6,610 nucleotides of DNA from an uncultured Microbacteriaceae bacterium (GCA_943914115.1 CALUAU010000111.1:1-6610), one strand, 5' to 3'; shown: positions 1 through 6,607, counted from the first letter of the stretch. Program-made: numbers and translations. Notes: generated by a model not told the origin, from the letters alone.

Positions 1-134
1 AGACAGCATGTCGACAGTCTAAGCCGCGCCAGTGGCACCAACCGGCAATGCAGCGGGCACAAATGCCGTGACGGTAGCCTGGAACATATCCGCAGCAGCT
101 GGAATGCGACGATATTCTCGGAAGGTGTGCACCT
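1..134. other. Upstream region of glnA2, no convincing gene
   Basis: This stretch precedes glnA2 and probably carries its promoter, but I cannot assign clear -35 and -10 boxes. Short open frames cross it on both strands. One + frame is open from the window edge to a TGA at 136-138, overlapping the glnA2 ATG. A - frame spans 132 down to 19. Neither gives a recognisable protein, and their third-position GC is about 64% and 51%, with no clear coding bias. The 8-base palindrome TGTCGACA lies at 9-16. The end of an upstream gene could be in the first 20 or so bases but cannot be proved from this window. Confidence 0.5.
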
Positions 135-1469
135 ATGAGTCGGCAGCAAGACTACGTGCTCCAAGCCATCGAAGAACGCGATATTCGCTTCGTGCGGCTG
201 TGGTTTACCGATGTGAACGGCTCGCTCAAGTCGGTGGCGCTGGCCCCCGCCGAGGTTGAGGGCGCCTTTTCCGAGGGGGTGGGCTTTGACGGTTCATCAA
301 TTGAAGGGCTCACCCGGCGCACCGAATCCGACATGCTGCTGCGACCCGACCCGTCTACCTTCCAGGTGCTGCCGTGGCGGCATGTTGACCCCACCGCCCG
401 CATGTTCTGCGATCTCACCACCCCCGACGGGCAGCCCGCAGCCGCCGACCCGCGTGGCGTGCTACGCCGGGCTCTCGACCACGCCGCCGAGATGGGATTC
501 GGATTCTTCGTGCATCCAGAAATCGAGTTTTACCTGTTCGAATCGGGTAAACCCGGCCCTGAGGGCCTGATCCCGGTAGATGAAGCGGGCTATTTCGACA
601 ATGTCGCCGGCGGCACCACCCACGAGTTCCGCCGCCGCGCCGTGCGCCTGCTCGAAGAACTCGGCATCCCGGTGGAATACAGCCACCACGAGGGCGGCCC
701 CGGACAGAACGAAATCGACCTGCGCTACGCCGACGCCCTCACCATGGCCGACAACATCATGACCTTCCGCACCGTAGTGAAAGAAGTTGCCGTCGAACAG
801 GGTGTGTTCGCCTCATTCATGCCGAAGCCGGTCAGCGGTTGGCCAGGCTCGGGGATGCACTGCCATCTATCGCTTTTCGAAGGCGACACGAATGTGTTCT
901 ACGAGCCGGGCGCGCGTCACCAGCTCTCGCAGACTGGGCGCCGATTCATTGCGGGGCTGCTGCGTCACGCCCCCGAGATCACCGCCCTCACCTGCCAATC
1001 AGTGAACTCGTATAAGCGCATCTGGGGCGGTGATGAGGCCCCAAGCCACGTTTGCTGGGGGCACAACAACTCATCGGCCCTGGTGCGCGTGCCCACCTAC
1101 AAACCCAATAAAGGCAATTCAGCACGCGTGGAATACCGGGCAATCGACTCGGCAGCCAACCCCTACCTGGCATTCGCGGTCATGCTCGAAGCTGGGCTCA
1201 AGGGCATCGCCGAAGAATACGAACTGCCCGAAGAAATCGATGGCGATCTGAGCGACCTCAGCGAACGCGAACGTCGCGTGCTGGGCTTTACAACGCTGCC
1301 ATCCAACCTCGACAGCGCCCTCGAACTCACCCAAGAATCGGAGCTCGTTGCACAAACCCTCGGCGAGCAGCTATTCAGCTATTTCCTCGACAACAAACAC
1401 GATGAGTGGCGCCAATACCGAGCACAGATCACCGATTACGAGCTGCGCACCGGGCTCGCGAAGTATTAG
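135..1469 (+). CDS. glnA2: GlnA2, type I-alpha glutamine synthetase paralogue
   Basis: This 444-residue cytoplasmic protein belongs to the type I glutamine synthetase family (glutamate + NH3 + ATP to glutamine) and matches the length and register of M. tuberculosis GlnA2 (446 residues). The N-terminal beta-grasp domain is about residues 14-100, with FDGSSIEG at 51-58. The catalytic domain keeps the metal ligands Glu129, Glu131, Glu186, Glu193, His242 and Glu333. It also has PGSGMH ending at His242, NSYKR at 291-295, Glu301 and Arg335. Where GlnA1 has the adenylylated tyrosine in LYELPPEE, this protein has LSDLSERE (Ser373), so GlnE should not modify it. Ser313 replaces a conserved active-site arginine (NNSS instead of NNRS), so full synthetase activity is uncertain. 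GGAAGG at 120-125 lies nine bases before the ATG, and the start matches the family. glnE follows after 14 bases, so the two are probably co-transcribed. The family call is secure; the enzymatic role is less so, since some actinobacterial paralogues act on polyamines or other amines. Confidence 0.95.
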   Translation: MSRQQDYVLQAIEERDIRFVRLWFTDVNGSLKSVALAPAEVEGAFSEGVGFDGSSIEGLTRRTESDMLLRPDPSTFQVLPWRHVDPTARMFCDLTTPDGQPAAADPRGVLRRALDHAAEMGFGFFVHPEIEFYLFESGKPGPEGLIPVDEAGYFDNVAGGTTHEFRRRAVRLLEELGIPVEYSHHEGGPGQNEIDLRYADALTMADNIMTFRTVVKEVAVEQGVFASFMPKPVSGWPGSGMHCHLSLFEGDTNVFYEPGARHQLSQTGRRFIAGLLRHAPEITALTCQSVNSYKRIWGGDEAPSHVCWGHNNSSALVRVPTYKPNKGNSARVEYRAIDSAANPYLAFAVMLEAGLKGIAEEYELPEEIDGDLSDLSERERRVLGFTTLPSNLDSALELTQESELVAQTLGEQLFSYFLDNKHDEWRQYRAQITDYELRTGLAKY

Positions 1470-1473
1470 TCAC

Positions 1474-1478
1474 GGAGG
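1474..1478 (+). promoter_or_regulatory. Ribosome binding site deciding the glnE start
   Basis: GGAGG sits directly after the glnA2 stop (1467-1469) and five bases before GTG at 1484. It is the only strong Shine-Dalgarno sequence near the glnE N-terminus. It favours GTG 1484 over the in-frame GTG at 1406, which would overlap glnA2 by 64 bases and extend the protein by 26 residues. Confidence 0.75.
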
Positions 1479-1483
1479 TGGCC

Positions 1484-4450
1484 GTGCGCACCGCAACCCG
1501 AACCGAACTCATCCGCCTCGGTTATTCCAATCCGACTGCGGCACTCGAAGACATCGCGGCAATCGCCGAACTGCTGAGCATCGACAGCGAGGCAGTGCTG
1601 GCAGTCATCGGCAACACCACAGCAAACCCCGACGGCGCGGTCGCGGCGCTGCGGCGCATCCTCGAACGTAACCCGCAGCTGCACGAGGCCTGGCATTCGG
1701 AGTTGCGGATGCTGCGTAGCGCGGCAACACTCACGGGGGCATCTGTAGCTTTTGGTGAGTTTTTGCGCCGGCATCCCGATCGGCTCGAATGGATTCATGC
1801 TCGCAGACACGAGCTGCCCAACCGGGCCCAGGTTTTTAGCGCCATGCAGGACGCGGTGGCCGACACCAGCGGCGAAGCCGCGGTGAGCGCCTTACGCATC
1901 GCTTACCGCTCAGTGCTGGCCTGGATCGCGCTCTACGACCTACGCCTCGACGATCCGGCAGTATCACTGCACCGCATCGCTGGCGTGCTTGCCGACTTGG
2001 CCGATGCGACCGTTGAAACCGCGCTGCAACTTGCCCGCGCCGAGGTGTCGTGTGAAACCCCCGGGTTCGGAAAATTCCCAGCCTCGCAGGTGGCGCAGGT
2101 TCGACTCGCGGTGATCGCAATGGGCAAATGCGGCGCCCAAGAACTCAACTATGTATCGGATGTCGACGTCCTGTACGTTGCCGAAGCGCAGCCCGAAAGC
2201 GAACTCAGCAACACCCAGGCCACAGAAATCGCCACGGCAATTGCGCGACGCATGATGCGCATCATAGAAGCGCCAGCCATCGAACCCGGCCTGTGGGAGA
2301 TCGACCCCAACCTGCGTCCCGAAGGACGCCAGGGCGCCCTCGTGCGCACGCTCGACGCCTACCGTCGCTACTACGAAAGCTGGGCCGAGAACTGGGAGTT
2401 TCAAGCCCTGCTTAAAGCGCGCCCGATGGCCGGTGACAACGAACTTGGCGCCGCGTTCATCGAGACCATCGAACCACTCGTATGGCAGGCCAGTGAACGC
2501 GACGACTTCGTACTGCAGGTGCAAGCAATGCGCGAACGCGTGATCGCGAACATTCCCACCGACCAGGTGCAGCGCGAACTCAAACTCGGGCCCGGCGGCC
2601 TGCGCGATATCGAGTTCACAGTGCAGCTACTACAGCTGGTGCACGGACACACCGACACCTCACTGCGGGTTCGCTCCACACTCGACGCGCTCAGCGCTCT
2701 TGTTGCACAGGGGTTCATCGGCCGCGATGACGGTGCCAACTTCATCAACGACTATCGTTTCCTTCGGCTGCTCGAACACCGCATCCAGCTGCGCCAACTG
2801 CGTCGCACCCACCTGTTGCCGGTTTCAGAAGCCGAACTACGCATCATTGCCCGCGGCGCCCGTCTCGGCACGGCAGCTCAATTGCAAACAGAACTCAATG
2901 AGGTGCGCCGACGCGTGCGGGGTCTACACCAGCAGGTGTTCTATCGGCCACTACTGAGCGCCGTAGCCGCCCTACCCAGCGAATCGTTCCAGCTCACCAG
3001 TGCACAGGCAGAAATGCGGTTGCGTGCCAGCGGCTATCGTGACCCGCAGGGCGCGCTCAACCACATCAATGCCCTTGTGCGGGGTGTGTCACGACGCGCA
3101 ACAATGCAGCGGCACCTGCTGCCGGTGTTTATCGAATGGCTGGGCCGTGGTGCCAACCCCGACCAGGGGCTTCTGGCGTTTCGCAAACTCTCGGAACAAA
3201 ACGGCGAAGCATCCTGGTATCTGCGGCTACTGCGCGACTCCAACCTTGCCGCCCGAAGGTTGTGCGCGCTGCTGTCATCGAGCAGATTCTGTGCGGCGTT
3301 TTTCGAACTCTTTCCCGAAGCGGTTCGGTGGCTCGATTCGGATGACCGACTGCAACCCACCGGCCTTGAAGCACTCGAAATCGAGTTCGCGGGCGCACTC
3401 AAACGACATCGACAAACGAACGACCTCGCGCGAATCATCCGCACTATGCGGCGACGGGAGGTGCTCCGATTGGCGATCGGGTTCATCCTCGGCATCAACG
3501 ACATCGACCAGACCGCTCAGGGACTCACCGATATCGCCACCGCCACCATTCGCGCTGCCGACGCCAGCGCCCGACTGCTCGACGACAACCCACACCCCGA
3601 TACCGAGTTCGCCATTATCGGGATGGGCCGCTACGGCGGTGCCGAACTCGGATTCGGATCGGATCTCGACGTCATATTCGTGTACCGAGGCAATGAGTAC
3701 GGCGATGAACAGCGCTGGGCGCAGCAGCATATTCAGCGAATGATGGAACTCACCAGCGATCCACGACTACCGCTCGACCTTGACGCAGCACTGCGCCCCG
3801 AAGGTAAGGCCGGGCCACTGGCTCGTTCGCTGGACGCCTACCGCAGCTACTACGAGCGCTGGTCACTCAGCTGGGAAGCTCAGGCACTGTTGCGGGCCGC
3901 CCCGGTAGCTGGCAGCGTGCCGCTCGGCGACGATTTCACTGCCGTGGCCGAACCAATCCGCTACCGTGCCGATGGGCTTGCCACAACCGATCTGCGTGAG
4001 ATTCGCCGCATCAAAGCCCGAGTCGAATCAGAACGCCTGCCACGCGGCGCCGACCCGCGCCGCCACCTCAAACTCGGTCGCGGATCACTCAGCGACGTGG
4101 AATGGCTCGTACAAACCTGGCAGATCAACCGGGCCCACGATATTCCCGGACTGCGCACCACGTCGACGCTCACCGCGCTCGCGGTGGCGGAAGACGCTGA
4201 GCTGGTCACCCCCGAAGATGCGCAGGTGCTGAGGCGAGCCTGGTTGTTGGCGTCACGTATCCGCTCGGCCGTGTACCTGTTTGCCAACACCCAGACCGAT
4301 GTGCTGCCATCCGACCCGGTTGAACTCGAGGGCGTTGCGCGACTTCTGGGATATTCGGCGGGTAGCGGTCTCGATCTCGAGAACGACTATCTCGAGGCAA
4401 CGCGGCGTTCGCGGCAGGTGTTCGAACGGCTGTTTTACGGAGACGAATAG
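1484..4450 (+). CDS. glnE: GlnE, bifunctional glutamine synthetase adenylyltransferase/adenylyl-removase
   Basis: This 988-residue cytoplasmic enzyme transfers AMP to, and removes it from, the regulatory tyrosine of GlnA1, tuning glutamine synthesis to nitrogen supply. The length fits actinobacterial GlnE (994 in M. tuberculosis). It has two nucleotidyltransferase halves. The N-terminal half (removase in E. coli) has MGKCGAQELNYVSDVDV at 213-229 with the metal-binding pair Asp226/Asp228, LRPEG at 277-281 and KLGPGGLRDIEF at 367-378. The C-terminal half (adenylyltransferase) has GMGRYGGAELGFGSDLDV at 713-730 with Asp727/Asp729, LRPEGK at 770-775 and KLGRGSLSDVEW at 863-874. Helical PII-uridylyltransferase-like segments follow each half. 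Both active sites look intact, so both activities are expected. The gene starts 14 bases after glnA2 and runs into a terminator shared with its target gene glnA1, which faces it. The GTG start at 1484 is chosen for its Shine-Dalgarno; GTG 1406 is the alternative. In M. tuberculosis, glnE is reported as essential. Confidence 0.96.
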   Translation: MRTATRTELIRLGYSNPTAALEDIAAIAELLSIDSEAVLAVIGNTTANPDGAVAALRRILERNPQLHEAWHSELRMLRSAATLTGASVAFGEFLRRHPDRLEWIHARRHELPNRAQVFSAMQDAVADTSGEAAVSALRIAYRSVLAWIALYDLRLDDPAVSLHRIAGVLADLADATVETALQLARAEVSCETPGFGKFPASQVAQVRLAVIAMGKCGAQELNYVSDVDVLYVAEAQPESELSNTQATEIATAIARRMMRIIEAPAIEPGLWEIDPNLRPEGRQGALVRTLDAYRRYYESWAENWEFQALLKARPMAGDNELGAAFIETIEPLVWQASERDDFVLQVQAMRERVIANIPTDQVQRELKLGPGGLRDIEFTVQLLQLVHGHTDTSLRVRSTLDALSALVAQGFIGRDDGANFINDYRFLRLLEHRIQLRQLRRTHLLPVSEAELRIIARGARLGTAAQLQTELNEVRRRVRGLHQQVFYRPLLSAVAALPSESFQLTSAQAEMRLRASGYRDPQGALNHINALVRGVSRRATMQRHLLPVFIEWLGRGANPDQGLLAFRKLSEQNGEASWYLRLLRDSNLAARRLCALLSSSRFCAAFFELFPEAVRWLDSDDRLQPTGLEALEIEFAGALKRHRQTNDLARIIRTMRRREVLRLAIGFILGINDIDQTAQGLTDIATATIRAADASARLLDDNPHPDTEFAIIGMGRYGGAELGFGSDLDVIFVYRGNEYGDEQRWAQQHIQRMMELTSDPRLPLDLDAALRPEGKAGPLARSLDAYRSYYERWSLSWEAQALLRAAPVAGSVPLGDDFTAVAEPIRYRADGLATTDLREIRRIKARVESERLPRGADPRRHLKLGRGSLSDVEWLVQTWQINRAHDIPGLRTTSTLTALAVAEDAELVTPEDAQVLRRAWLLASRIRSAVYLFANTQTDVLPSDPVELEGVARLLGYSAGSGLDLENDYLEATRRSRQVFERLFYGDE

Positions 4451-4479
4451 CTCCGCAGCAAAGCGTAGTTGGTGTGGCA

Positions 4480-4531
4480 ACAACATGACCGCTGTGGACA
4501 AGCTAAAGCTGTGCCACAGCGGTCATATTGT
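4480..4531. terminator. Bidirectional terminator hairpin between convergent glnE and glnA1
   Basis: A perfect 13-base inverted repeat (ATGACCGCTGTGG at 4485-4497 and its complement at 4514-4526) encloses a 16-base loop. The stem continues outward, after one mismatch (4484/4527), through four more pairs (4480-4483 with 4528-4531). Inside the loop, ACA/TGT and GC/GC could pair as well. It lies between the stop codons of two facing genes. Neither side has a strong T tract; TATTGTGT follows on the + strand and GTTGTTG on the - strand. Termination in both directions is inferred from position and symmetry. Confidence 0.8.
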
Positions 4532-4559
4532 GTGAGCTGTTACCGCATTCGGTCAGTCA

Positions 4560-5984
4560 CTAGCAACCGAAAGTGGTCTCGAACTCGAAGGGGTGGGGAA
4601 GTGCGGCCAGGGGCGCCACATCCGAGTTGATCTTCAGATCGATCCAGGTGCGGATGAGGTCTTCGGTAAACACGCCACCCTTGAGCAAGAACTCGTGGTC
4701 GGCCTCGAGCGCGCGCAGCGAGTGGATCAACGAGGTCGATAGCTGGGGGATGTCGGCCGCTTCTTCGGGCGGCAACTCGTAAAGATCCTTATCGACCGGT
4801 GCGATCGGCTCGATGCGGTTGTCGATACCGTCAAGGCCTGCCATCAGCTGCGCGGCAAACGCGAGGTAGGGGTTGGCCGAACCGTCAGGAACGCGGAACT
4901 CGATGCGCTTGGCCTTCGGATTGGCGCCGGTGATGGGGATGCGAACGGCGGCCGAACGGTTGCCCTGCGAGTACACCAGGCTGATCGGGGCCTCGTAACC
5001 CTTCACCAGGCGGCGGTACGAGTTCGACGACGGGTTGGTGAAAGCGGCCAAGGCGTTCGCGTGCTTGAGGACGCCACCGATATACCAGCGGGCGGTGTCG
5101 GAAAGCGATGCATAGCCGGCCTCGTCGTAGAACAGCGGAGTGCCGTCTTTCCACAGCGATTGGTGGGTGTGCATTCCCGAACCGTTATCGTGGGCGAGCG
5201 GTTTGGGCATGAAGGTGGCGACCTTGCCCCAGTCGTGCGCTACGCCCTTGACGAGGTACTTGAACTTGAGCAGATCGTCAGCTGCGCGAACCATAGTGTC
5301 GAAACGGTAGTTGATCTCTGCCTGGCCACCGGTACCCACCTCGTGGTGGGCGCGCTCAAGGTGCAGACCAGCCTCCATGAGGGTCACCGAGATCGCGTCG
5401 CGGATGTCGGCCTGCTTGTCGGTGGGTGACACGGGGAAGTAGCCGCGCTTCAGTGGAATCTTATTGCCAAGGTTGTTGCCGTCCTCTTCGGCAGCCGAGT
5501 TCCAGTACCCCTCGTCGGAGTCGACCTCGTAGAAGCTGCGGTGGGCACTGACGTCATGACGGACGCTGTCGAACAGGTAGAACTCGGCTTCGGGAGCGAA
5601 AAACGCGGTGTCGGCAATACCGGTTGAAGCGAGGTACTGTTCAGCTTTCTTGGCCACCTGGCGGGGGTCGCGGTGGAAGATCTCGCCGGTGCGCGGATCG
5701 TAGATGTCGAAAATTACGATGAGTGTGGGTTCGGCACGGAAGGGATCAACGTATGCGGTGGACACATCGGGGATCAGCTGCAAATCTGATTCGTTGATCT
5801 GCGCAAAGCCGGCGATTGAAGAGCCGTCAAATAGCTGCCCTACCGAGAAGAACTCATCGTCCACAGAGTCTGCCGGGATGGTGAAGTGCTGCTGCACCCC
5901 GTGCAAGTCACAGAACCGAACGTCGACGAAGACGATCGCATTCTCTTTAATAAACGTCATCAATTCTGCGGGCGTGGTGAACAT
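4560..5984 (-). CDS. glnA: GlnA1, principal type I-beta glutamine synthetase
   Basis: This 474-residue enzyme makes glutamine from glutamate, ammonium and ATP, presumably as the family's cytoplasmic dodecamer. Seen in the sequence: FDGSSI at 52-57; metal ligands Glu132, Glu134, Glu215, Glu223, His272 and Glu362; NGSGMH at 267-272; NSYRR at 321-325 with Arg325; catalytic-loop Glu331; NRS at 342-344 with Arg343; and IEFR with Arg364. The adenylylation site DLYELPPEE has Tyr402, the expected GlnE target, so this is the regulated paralogue. The C-terminus ends in FETTFGC, resembling the usual FELYFDC ending. The start at ATG 5984 is chosen because MFTTPAEL is the usual family N-terminus and GGAG lies just upstream. 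An in-frame ATG at 6062 would add 26 residues of no recognised kind. Gly341 precedes NRS where relatives usually have arginine. The gene faces glnE across a terminator and diverges from the RDD gene; repeats in that intergenic region may serve regulation. Confidence 0.96.
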   Translation of the reverse strand: MFTTPAELMTFIKENAIVFVDVRFCDLHGVQQHFTIPADSVDDEFFSVGQLFDGSSIAGFAQINESDLQLIPDVSTAYVDPFRAEPTLIVIFDIYDPRTGEIFHRDPRQVAKKAEQYLASTGIADTAFFAPEAEFYLFDSVRHDVSAHRSFYEVDSDEGYWNSAAEEDGNNLGNKIPLKRGYFPVSPTDKQADIRDAISVTLMEAGLHLERAHHEVGTGGQAEINYRFDTMVRAADDLLKFKYLVKGVAHDWGKVATFMPKPLAHDNGSGMHTHQSLWKDGTPLFYDEAGYASLSDTARWYIGGVLKHANALAAFTNPSSNSYRRLVKGYEAPISLVYSQGNRSAAVRIPITGANPKAKRIEFRVPDGSANPYLAFAAQLMAGLDGIDNRIEPIAPVDKDLYELPPEEAADIPQLSTSLIHSLRALEADHEFLLKGGVFTEDLIRTWIDLKINSDVAPLAALPHPFEFETTFGC

Positions 5985-5988
5985 TGTT

Positions 5989-5992
5989 CTCC
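5989..5992 (-). promoter_or_regulatory. Ribosome binding site supporting the glnA1 start at 5984
   Basis: On the - strand GGAG is followed by AACA and then the ATG at 5984. The four-base gap is slightly short but usable. Together with the family N-terminus it favours this ATG over the upstream in-frame ATG at 6062, which has no such site. Confidence 0.65.
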
Positions 5993-6034
5993 AGTCGTTG
6001 TGCGGGTTGGGCGTAATGCCGAAACGAGCCCGGT

Positions 6035-6051
6035 GCCACAACACCTGTGGC
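6035..6051 (-). other. Hairpin in the probable glnA1 leader
   Basis: GCCACA (6035-6040) and TGTGGC (6046-6051) form a 6-base stem with a 5-base loop. An overlapping alternative pairs GGTG (6032-6035) with CACC (6042-6045), and the two cannot form together. If transcription of glnA1 starts near 6062, both lie in its leader, some 50 bases before the ATG. I do not recognise a known riboswitch here. Confidence 0.35.
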
Positions 6052-6065
6052 CCGCCTTGCATGAA

Positions 6066-6095
6066 TCAATGATACGGGTCGTCATTTCAATGACG
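6066..6095. promoter_or_regulatory. Candidate operator: inverted repeat plus repeated TCAATGA
   Basis: CGTCATT (6080-6086) and AATGACG (6089-6095) form a perfect 7-base inverted repeat with two spacer bases, centred midway between the glnA1 and RDD start codons. The heptamer TCAATGA occurs at 6066-6072 and again at 6087-6093, exactly 21 bases or two helical turns apart. The first copy sits in a small palindrome, ATCAATGAT (6065-6073), overlapping the possible glnA1 -10 box. I could not match this confidently to the GlnR or AmtR consensus, so the regulator is unnamed. Confidence 0.45.
6069..6074 (-). promoter_or_regulatory. Possible -10 box for glnA1
   Basis: On the - strand this reads TATCAT, fitting the actinobacterial TANNNT pattern. 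It would place the transcript start near 6062, giving a leader of about 78 bases before ATG 5984. No convincing -35 hexamer is found at 16-19 bases, which is common in actinobacteria but leaves the call weak. Confidence 0.35.
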
Positions 6096-6127
6096 TTCAG
6101 CCCGATGCAGGAAATCTTGCTGAGCAA

Positions 6128-6133
6128 TACACT
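6128..6133 (+). promoter_or_regulatory. Possible -10 box for the RDD gene
   Basis: TACACT fits TANNNT. Its last base lies seven bases before the ATG at 6141, which would make the transcript leaderless, a common mode in actinobacteria. No Shine-Dalgarno sequence precedes this ATG, which agrees with a leaderless start. No good -35 hexamer is seen. Confidence 0.4.
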
Positions 6134-6140
6134 TCAAGTC

Positions 6141-6557
6141 ATGTCGAACTCCTCCACCGCACCAGAATCCGCCTACCCGGGGCAGCGCTTGGGGCTGCCC
6201 GAAGAAGGGCCGGGATCGATCGCCAGCTACGGAAGGCGAATAGTTGGGCTGATGATCGATTGGGGGCTTGCCTGCCTGCTGTCCTGGCAGTTTTTCGACT
6301 ATCACCCGGCAGCCATCATGGTCTTGTTCGTGGTCATTACGGCCCTGACCATCACCCTCTTTGGCGGCTCGATCGGGCATCTGCTGTGCGGGATGCGTTT
6401 GAACACGATCGCAGGTAAGGCCCCGGGGTGGTGGCGTCCCTGGATCCGACAGACTCTCGTGGTGGTTGTGGTTCCCGCGCTGATTACCGACCAAGACCAG
6501 CGCGGTGCGCATGACGTGCTCTCGGGGCTTGTACTTCGTCGCTATATTGCCGAGTAG
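6141..6557 (+). CDS. RDD-family membrane protein
   Basis: This 138-residue protein has a polar N-terminal tail (1-30) and then the RDD-domain opening GRRIVGLMIDW (31-41), carrying the family's arginine and first aspartate. Hydrophobic segments lie at about 34-50, 57-75 and 104-116. SIGHLLCGMRL (77-87) resembles the family's SLGHRLLGLRV stretch, and DQDQRGAHDVLSG (117-129) resembles the usual DRRGRGLHDRAAG, with the second conserved aspartate. It is therefore an inner-membrane protein of unknown biochemical role. RDD genes are often adjacent to glnA1 in actinobacteria; here the gene is divergent from it. The start at 6141 has no Shine-Dalgarno but fits a leaderless transcript. ATG 6105 is in frame and would add 12 residues; still earlier starts would run back into glnA1 and are unlikely. 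The family call is good and the function unknown. Confidence 0.85.
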   Translation: MSNSSTAPESAYPGQRLGLPEEGPGSIASYGRRIVGLMIDWGLACLLSWQFFDYHPAAIMVLFVVITALTITLFGGSIGHLLCGMRLNTIAGKAPGWWRPWIRQTLVVVVVPALITDQDQRGAHDVLSGLVLRRYIAE

Positions 6558-6579
6558 ACAAGAGTCGGTTGACGAAAAT

Positions 6580-6607
6580 GGTGGTGGCCAGACAAGTGAC
6601 CACCACC
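6580..6607. terminator. Hairpin downstream of the RDD gene, probable terminator
   Basis: GGTGGTGG (6580-6587) and CCACCACC (6600-6607) form a perfect 8-base GC-rich stem with a 12-base loop, starting 22 bases after the RDD stop codon. Four A residues (6575-6578) lie just left of the stem, so a transcript on the - strand would read stem and then CATTTTCG. The hairpin could therefore stop a convergent gene beyond the window as well. The right flank is cut by the window end. Confidence 0.6.

Noticed and set aside
113..118. TATTCT as a -10 box for glnA2.
   Set aside because: Transcription would begin near 125, leaving the GGAAGG ribosome binding site (120-125) outside the message, so the two signals conflict.
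19..132. A - strand 37-codon frame starting with GTG, alanine- and valine-rich near its end.
   Set aside because: Third-position GC is near 51%, a stop sits directly before the GTG, and I see no ribosome binding site. It is too short to support.
1..138. An open + frame from the window edge ending in TGA at 136-138, forming an ATGA overlap with the glnA2 start, as if an upstream gene were translationally coupled.
   Set aside because: The roughly 45-residue product is cysteine- and serine-rich without recognisable features, and its third-position GC (about 64%) shows no clear coding bias. Chance is the simplest explanation, but the missing upstream sequence would decide it.
1406..1483. Upstream in-frame GTG start giving a 1014-residue GlnE.
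   Set aside because: It overlaps glnA2 by 64 bases, and the strong GGAGG at 1474-1478 points to GTG 1484.
3000..3743. A 247-codon open frame on the + strand inside glnE in another frame.
   Set aside because: glnE is continuous through this stretch with both conserved motifs. The other-frame product is rich in serine, arginine and proline and looks like a GC-rich shadow.
6080..6095. Naming the inverted repeat a GlnR or AmtR box.
   Set aside because: The spacing and bases do not match either consensus as I know it, so only an unnamed operator is proposed.
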